Positions 58,540 to 64,000 of a stretch of 64,000 nucleotides of DNA are shown here, in pieces (the first letter of the stretch is position 1; the number at the start of each line of letters is the position of its first letter). The notes beneath the pieces were generated by a model. The model searched no databases and was not told where the DNA came from. It was given only the letters and a program-made list of their open reading frames with translations. The DNA is taken from the NCBI GenBank assembly GCA_039105265.1, contig JAPFFF010000003.1, positions 2,852,001 to 2,916,000 on the forward strand. Direction: 5' to 3'. Source of the stretch: Tritrichomonas musculus. Lineage: Eukaryota > Parabasalia > Tritrichomonadida > Tritrichomonadidae. Made by a program: the position numbers and the translations under genes.

Positions 58540-60162
58540 TTAAGGAAGAAATTCAGTACATTCGAGTCCGAAGCTTTTATCTTGTGTAAATTTTTCATAC
58601 ATTTGGGTAACAGTCATGTCTTTGATTTTCAATGTAGCAAAAGGCTTAGGCAAAGATATTTTAAACATATTATGAATCTTAGAAATATCATCTTTTGATT
58701 CCTTCGACTTATTTGAGTACCAAAGTTCTTTTTCATTATATAATATATTATCAACAATTTTTGCATTTTTTGCTTCTAATAAAACAGCCCTAACACGATT
58801 TTCAACTGGCAGGTACAAAAATGAGCCTTGTTTATCTTTGAACTTTTCGATTTTTTCAATAACTTGATCAATTGTTACTCCATATATATTAGAATTTGTG
58901 GAAGGATCTGTTGATGCTCGCGAGCAAGCTTCTTCAACAACAAATATTACCATCTTATCAAAATTTAATTCATCTGGAATATCAAAATCAAATTTTGGAT
59001 CACCTTGAACTGATTCAACAGATGATTCAAGTGGCTTAGAAAGAGGGAAAAAGAGAACTCGTTCAGCTGTACTCATACTGAAATTACACCATCGCCATTG
59101 AGAAGTCAATCCTGTTCCAATGTCAATCTCTTCTTTCTTTTTTTCATCTATTGCTGAATCAGATGGCAAAAGTGAGAAAAAAGGTGGTGGATCCTTTTGT
59201 GTAGGAGGCAAAATTAATGTTGAATTCATTTTCATCATGCTGATACTACTTCCAATAGATTTTACCGGAGCTTGTGATGATTGTGAGTTCTGATGAATTG
59301 GTTCTGAATTAAAACGCCTAGCCCCTCTTCCAAAACCATAATGATAGTCATTGGATTTATTATTAATAGTATTATAATCATTGTTATTATAATTGCTAGA
59401 ATTGGTTTGATTTTGTTTATCTTTTTCATCTAGATTATAACCATATCCAGGCCTTCTGTCCTTTTTTGAGCGTGTATCACGTATAGAATTGTCTGTTAAA
59501 GGCGGAGAACTTTCACCTTTTGATTTTCCTCTATACCTTCCACCTCTTCTGGTTTTTGGTAAATCATCATTGTCATCGTTGTCTTCTTTGCTTGCATCCA
59601 TATCAAAATATGAATTGTCACTATTATTCCCATCAGGATTAAAATTATCAGTGTCTGCTGATTTGCGAGATCTTTCTCTAGATCTCATTGGCCTTGATTC
59701 TTCTTGATTTGAATCATCACTATTATCAGTATTTTCGGTAGCATCTGCGTCATTTACACAGATCATTTTAGGGTCGTCAGGTTTATTAACAAAAGTAAAT
59801 AAGCCTTTCTTTTTTTGTGACATATTCATATGAAGAAGCCGTGAATCAGGTTTTCTAACAAAACTTTTTTTCGAAACTGCGGTGATTTCTTGCCAGTGCC
59901 GATTCAAAAAGTTAATGATATCATCCTCTGACGCATATCCTCCGTGTAAATAAATAACCATTGTAATAGCTTTCTGAATAGGTGAAAGAATTTTAACATA
60001 ATCTTTGATTTCAAATGGGTGAAGAGTATAAAATAGTAAGTCAGTAAATTCTTTTGAAGACATGGTTTTATCATTAATATTTTTAAAATCTTCTAGTGTT
60101 TTTCCTTTGGTTAAAAGGGTTTTTATTTTTTCTGCAATATTATATAGCTTCCATTGTTGCAT
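58540..60162 (-). CDS. Protein of unknown function, winged-helix-like N-terminus
   Basis: A 540-residue protein. Residues about 55-130 (SPIQKAITMVIYLHGGYASEDDIINFLNRHW and on) look like a small helical/winged-helix module. Residues 130-320 are low complexity: acidic Asp/Ser, Arg-rich (SRERSRKSAD), RRGGRYRG, and Asn/Tyr-rich. A C-terminal folded part from about 345 has WRWCNFSMSTAERVLFFPL and a helix-rich end. RS and RGG-like stretches hint at a nuclear RNA-related role; this is inference only. Confidence 0.7.
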   Translation of the reverse strand: MQQWKLYNIAEKIKTLLTKGKTLEDFKNINDKTMSSKEFTDLLFYTLHPFEIKDYVKILSPIQKAITMVIYLHGGYASEDDIINFLNRHWQEITAVSKKSFVRKPDSRLLHMNMSQKKKGLFTFVNKPDDPKMICVNDADATENTDNSDDSNQEESRPMRSRERSRKSADTDNFNPDGNNSDNSYFDMDASKEDNDDNDDLPKTRRGGRYRGKSKGESSPPLTDNSIRDTRSKKDRRPGYGYNLDEKDKQNQTNSSNYNNNDYNTINNKSNDYHYGFGRGARRFNSEPIHQNSQSSQAPVKSIGSSISMMKMNSTLILPPTQKDPPPFFSLLPSDSAIDEKKKEEIDIGTGLTSQWRWCNFSMSTAERVLFFPLSKPLESSVESVQGDPKFDFDIPDELNFDKMVIFVVEEACSRASTDPSTNSNIYGVTIDQVIEKIEKFKDKQGSFLYLPVENRVRAVLLEAKNAKIVDNILYNEKELWYSNKSKESKDDISKIHNMFKISLPKPFATLKIKDMTVTQMYEKFTQDKSFGLECTEFLP

Positions 60163-60797
60163 TTTGTAATAATTATATAAAGGTGATTTATTTCAATAAA
60201 AAGGTCAATTTGAAAAGTATATGATATCCATGAATACAGGCTAAACCAAAATGCTTTATCATTCGATAAAGCGTAAGGAAGAGAAAATTGGTAAAACAAT
60301 AAAAAAAGATTATTTAAAAAAAAAGTTTTTAAATTATATTAATTTATATTTATTAAAAAGTTGAATATAGTTGGGTTTTAAAATAATTGTGACATATGTA
60401 AAGTAATCAGAATGATTTGTGCCGGGGGAAAATGTCGTGTTAAATAAAATAATTGATCATGATTGAATAAATGGTGTAATATTAATGAAGAAAACTATAT
60501 TTTGAAAAGAAATGATTCCAAAAAGGCTCAAGTCTTTGGGTAATATCTTTATTGATAATATTGTTTCTTGATATTAACTAAGAACTCTATAAATAGAATT
60601 TTATATGATATAAACGTTCTCCAAATGGTATAAATTTTTATTTTTTTGCGGGACGATAACAAATGAAAAATCATAAAAAGTTTAATTGCTTAATGAAAAT
60701 GCATTTTATTGTTGTAAGTTTTAATATATTTATCTAAGAAAAATAGATTATCCGGCCAACTAAAAATACAAATTCATCGGTTTTGACACATTAAATA
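60163..60797. other. Divergent intergenic region
   Basis: 635 bp, AT-rich, serving as promoter region for both neighbours. It contains one perfect hairpin (60253-60272). No ORF. Confidence 0.5.
60253..60272. repeat. Perfect 8-bp stem hairpin
   Basis: GCTTTATC-ATTC-GATAAAGC: an 8-bp stem with a four-base loop, about 90 bp upstream of the minus-strand gene. Function unknown; it may be chance. Confidence 0.5.
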
Positions 60798-61964
60798 ATG
60801 GAGCAAATTCCTTTTATTTCTGCACGAATTGCAGAGCTTGAATCCACAATGGCCGAAAAGAAGCGAAATATCGCACGTCTTCAGGCACAACGAAACGATT
60901 TAAACAAACAAGTTCGAGATTTGAAAGACGAAATCTTTCATTTATTAGAAAATCCTTCAGATGTTGCCGAATTAATCAGAAAAGTTGGTAAGAATCGCGC
61001 TTTAGTCAGTAATAGTCATGATGGTAAATATCTTGTCATGGTCGATGAGAACGTTGATATTAGTTCTGTTCCATCCGGTACTCGTGTAGCTCTTCGTAGT
61101 GATTCTATGATCCTTCATAGAATTCTTCCTACCAAAGTTGATCCATTAGTTGCCCTTATGAAAGTCGATAAGGTCCCAGATTCTACTTATGAAATGATCG
61201 GTGGTTGCGATAAACAAATTAAAGAAATTAAAGAAGTTATTGAACTCCCAATTAAGCATCCAGAACTTTTCGAATCAGTTGGTATTGCACAGCCAAAAGG
61301 TGTTCTTTTATATGGTCCCCCTGGAACTGGAAAAACACTTCTTGCACGTGCAGTCGCTCATCATACAGATACAACATTTATTCGTGTTTCAGGTTCTGAA
61401 CTCGTTCAAAAGTATATTGGAGAAGGTGCAAGAATGGTTCGTGAATTATTCGTTATGGCAAGACAACATGCCCCATCAATCATTTTCATGGATGAAATCG
61501 ATTCAATCGGTAGCAGCAGAGGAAACGGAAAAAGATCTGATAGTGAAGTTCAAAGAACAATGCTCGAACTTTTGAACCAACTTGATGGTTTTGAAGCATC
61601 AAACAATATTAAAGTTATTATGGCCACAAACAGGATTGACTGTCTTGATCAAGCCCTTTTGCGTCCAGGACGTATTGATCGTAAAATTGAATTTCCAAAT
61701 CCAGGTGATGCTGGAAGACTTCAAATTTTAAGAATTCACTCACGTAGGATGAACCTTCAACGTGGAATTGATTTAAAGAGAATTGCTGCAGAAACTTCTG
61801 GTGCATCTGGTGCCGAACTTAAAGCTGTTTGTACAGAAGCAGGTATGTTTGCACTTAGAGAAAGAAGAGTTCATGTTACTCAAGAAGATTTTGATATGGC
61901 TGTATTCAAGGTCACCAAGAAAGATGATAAACGTAGTATGTCTATTAAACAAATGCTCAAATAA
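60798..61964 (+). CDS. RPT6: 26S proteasome regulatory ATPase Rpt6
   Basis: A 388-residue AAA ATPase. An N-terminal coiled coil (about 8-55), an OB-like region with [16 protein letters not shown], then the AAA domain: [20 protein letters not shown] (Walker A, about 172-180), [11 protein letters not shown] (Walker B, about 228), [22 protein letters not shown] (sensor 1) and [15 protein letters not shown] (arginine fingers). Length and the lid [26 protein letters not shown] segment fit Rpt6/PSMC5 (about 400 residues). It unfolds ubiquitinated substrates in the proteasome base. Stop TAA is followed by A. Confidence 0.93.
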   Translation: MEQIPFISARIAELESTMAEKKRNIARLQAQRNDLNKQVRDLKDEIFHLLENPSDVAELIRKVGKNRALVSNSHDGKYLVMVDENVDISSVPSGTRVALRSDSMILHRILPTKVDPLVALMKVDKVPDSTYEMIGGCDKQIKEIKEVIELPIKHPELFESVGIAQPKGVLLYGPPGTGKTLLARAVAHHTDTTFIRVSGSELVQKYIGEGARMVRELFVMARQHAPSIIFMDEIDSIGSSRGNGKRSDSEVQRTMLELLNQLDGFEASNNIKVIMATNRIDCLDQALLRPGRIDRKIEFPNPGDAGRLQILRIHSRRMNLQRGIDLKRIAAETSGASGAELKAVCTEAGMFALRERRVHVTQEDFDMAVFKVTKKDDKRSMSIKQMLK

Positions 61965-62124
61965 ATTTTTCAAAAACAAAAGAAATTAAAGAAAAGCAAA
62001 TAGCATTAAACCACTATTAATAATATCTTTTAATAAAAGGTTTTTTTATATGTTTTTTTATCTCACATTTCTTTGAAGTCTTAAAATTTTAGAAAACGTT
62101 TTTAAAAAAAAATTAAGATTTTAT
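61965..62124. other. Short spacer before dynein light chain gene
   Basis: 160 bp, AT-rich. A TCACA initiator-like match lies about 60 nt upstream of the next ATG, farther than in other genes. Confidence 0.4.
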
Positions 62125-62427
62125 ATGGATCTGAATAGTTCTCAGGAAATTCTCGATAGTATTGAATCGCAGCCTGGTGTTATAGGAACAATTCTTATGC
62201 TCACTGGATCAGGTGTTACAATTAAAACGACGCTCAAAGACACTGAAGCAGCCAAATATTCATCAATAGTTTCAGATTTCATTAAACGCTCAAAAGCAAC
62301 TGTAAATTCGATTAGTCCAGATGATAAAATTCAATGCCTTCGTATTAGATCGTTCAAAAATGAAATACTCATTTTTCCAGATAAAGTTTTTACTCTTATT
62401 GCAATTCAAGATGCAATGGTAGCATGA
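62125..62427 (+). CDS. Roadblock/LC7 dynein light chain
   Basis: A 100-residue protein covering the full roadblock fold: GVIGTILMLTGSGVTIKTTL, a central helix (AAKYSSIVSDFIKRSKATV), then LRIRSFKNEILIFPDKVFTLIAIQD. The KNEI-x-I-x-P-D-K element is nearly invariant in dynein roadblock chains, which bind the intermediate chains of cytoplasmic and axonemal dynein. Full length, intact. Confidence 0.93.
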   Translation: MDLNSSQEILDSIESQPGVIGTILMLTGSGVTIKTTLKDTEAAKYSSIVSDFIKRSKATVNSISPDDKIQCLRIRSFKNEILIFPDKVFTLIAIQDAMVA

Positions 62428-62471
62428 TCATATATTTTTTGTAAATTATTATATACAATTTTTTTTTTTTT

Positions 62472-62566
62472 TATCTTTCTAATGATTTTTTATATCTTAT
62501 TGAAACACCCTAACTTTTTTTTTCTATCTTTCTAATGATTTTTTGCATCTTACTGAAACGCCCTAT
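62472..62566. repeat. Two tandem copies of a 53-bp unit
   Basis: TATCTTTCTAATGATTTTTT at 62472 recurs at 62525; after it both copies have a TATCTTATTGAAACACCCTA-like segment with about three differences. A simple local duplication in the 3' flank of the dynein light chain gene. Confidence 0.8.
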
Positions 62567-62639
62567 ATTATTGAAGTTATACAATTTTAAAAAATTAAAT
62601 TGCCTTTTTTTTATTTATTTATTTTAAAGGTCAATATAT

Positions 62640-63960
62640 GGTCAAATATCCGTTAAAACGGCCGATTTGAAATGCGCAGACTGAAATAGGGTTTATTCAC
62701 AATTTTCATAAACTTCACCAATATGATAAAAATGTGCAAAATGCATTCCTAATTTTTAAACCCTTTGTAAATCAATTCTTTTCATTATAAGAAAGAATTT
62801 CCAATATTAAATCAGGAGTTTAAACAGTTTCCAATTGCATGTATCCCTTCGACATCAGGTAATGCAACCCAAGAATTACGTTGGAAAGTTGAATCAAACC
62901 TATCACATATACCAAAAAAAAAACATAAGTATTATCAGATTTGGCAAAGATGGTGGCAACACTTAAGTTATATATGAAAATATATTTATCGAAAGATTCC
63001 TAAGTCTTGGTACGATTGGTATAATTAAAATATTTGTAATACTAATTCATTTTTCAGATCCATTACACCTAACAAAAAGAGATCGTTACAGAAAATCTTC
63101 TAATGTAGAATTTCTAGTTTCTCCATACCACTCTTATGAAACATGGTCCGCGGAGGATTTAAAAGCTATTGGATAACAACAAAGGAGGTAAAAAGAATAT
63201 GGCCTCCTAAAAAAATTGTTTACTTTACAAACAATTCGTAAAATAATTGATGACGAAGACTTTTATTTACTTTTATCAATTCTTCCTTCTACACTCTTAC
63301 TAGAGACACTATTCAGGAATTCACTAAGTCGGCAAGAGACTATTGACTATCTTTTACTTGGTGCAAGTATTGAATTGATTTATTATCTTATTCAACAAAA
63401 TGTCATTGAACACAGCTTAAACTTTTACAGCGAGCAACCTTATATATAAGAAAATGAGATGTTTCACAGAAAATTTGTGCAAACAATATATATTTACTGC
63501 AATTGGAATGTCATCTCATATAATCACTGAAGAAACTGTTGATACAGGTGCATGCAGTTCACGCTAGCAAGAACACAATTTTGCAAATATTCGGAGACAT
63601 AAAAAAGGATGATAGCCACATGAATTTCCAGAAATCAATCAAATACATAATATTGGAACACGAATTGTCAAAGAACATGCATATTGAAGAAAAAGTTCCA
63701 GAATCAAGAAGTGATAGTGGAAAAAATTTTTTTGACAACACTCCAATTGAAGATCGGCCAATAATTTACTATCTTCGTTAAGCATTTTTTTTTGGAAGAA
63801 TGTGCAAATTGTAAGAAGAATACCCTTAATAAAATTAATCGACCTAAAGCCAAGAAAAATGAAAAAAATCGACATTCAATTTCTACCAAATCAGCGATCA
63901 TGATAAGCACAGCTGTTTTGACCATGCGGTACACAATTAACTTCGTTTGCACAATTTGAT
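62640..63960 (+). pseudogene. Decayed ORF of a multicopy, transposase-like repeat family
   Basis: Disconnected plus-strand pieces of coding character are visible (for instance DPLHLTKRDRYRKSS near 63060 and HSYETWSAEDL near 63130; further pieces up to about 63780). The Asp-Pro-x-His followed by basic residues, and a late L-G-A-x-S-like segment, resemble parts of cut-and-paste transposases that are multicopy in trichomonads, but I cannot assign the family. It is clearly broken, with several breaks, and may run past the window end. Age looks old. Confidence 0.4.
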
Positions 63961-64000
63961 ATTAAATTTCTAAAATTTCATTTATCTATATCGCATAAAT

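Overview
The window reads as nuclear DNA of a parabasalid (trichomonad) protist, with Tritrichomonas the best guess. The reasons are very AT-rich spacers, long single-exon genes for core eukaryotic proteins, 5' leaders of about 10-25 nt, a trichomonad initiator-like TCAYW motif just upstream of roughly half the start codons, kinase-Sel1 and Wntless-like proteins, and a decayed BspA-type leucine-rich-repeat gene. No rRNA, tRNA or CRISPR locus was recognised. Several reading frames open with TTG before the first ATG; starts given here are the first plausible ATG.

Layout. 1-3.6 kb is non-coding and repeat-rich: a 1.75 kb candidate terminal-inverted-repeat element and an intact-looking 219 bp MITE with perfect 49 bp ends. 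3.6-8.3 kb holds a protease-dead metacaspase-like protein, relics of a BspA-like LRR gene and of a Cys-rich repeat gene, and a pseudokinase-Sel1 protein. 8.6-20 kb carries importin-beta, a Rossmann-fold protein, a VHS-like protein, a membrane-anchored RhoGEF and an exportin. 20-33 kb carries a 2163-residue IQ/propeller/pseudokinase protein, an unknown protein, a bacterial-type tartronate semialdehyde reductase (GarR-like), a Gln-rich Spt20-like SAGA subunit and a histone-fold protein. 33.7-45 kb carries a DDB1/CPSF-A-family protein, a double-CH-domain actin-binding protein with an in-frame TAA, and a BIG-type Sec7 Arf exchange factor. 45.6-53.4 kb carries an LRR protein, a Wntless-like membrane protein, a 1.3 kb foldback element, a truncated Wntless-like relative on the other strand and a small unknown protein. 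53.8-62.4 kb carries a second CPSF-A-family protein (SF3b3-like), an ankyrin gene interrupted at repeat boundaries, a low-complexity unknown protein, proteasome ATPase Rpt6 and a roadblock dynein light chain. 62.6-64 kb is a decayed repeat-family ORF.

The genes do not form an operon; they are independent housekeeping and regulatory genes with many short divergent promoters (for example 93 bp between importin-beta and the Rossmann protein, and 108 bp between Spt20 and the histone-fold gene). Themes are nuclear transport, RNA and chromatin factors, membrane traffic and Rho signalling, actin cross-linking, and protein turnover. The most interesting points are the actin-binding gene with a stop at a normally coding CH-domain position, the ankyrin gene whose three insertions sit at repeat hairpins but lack normal splice sites, and the foldback element lying between two outward-facing Wntless-like genes. 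All family calls are from reading the sequence; no database search was run.
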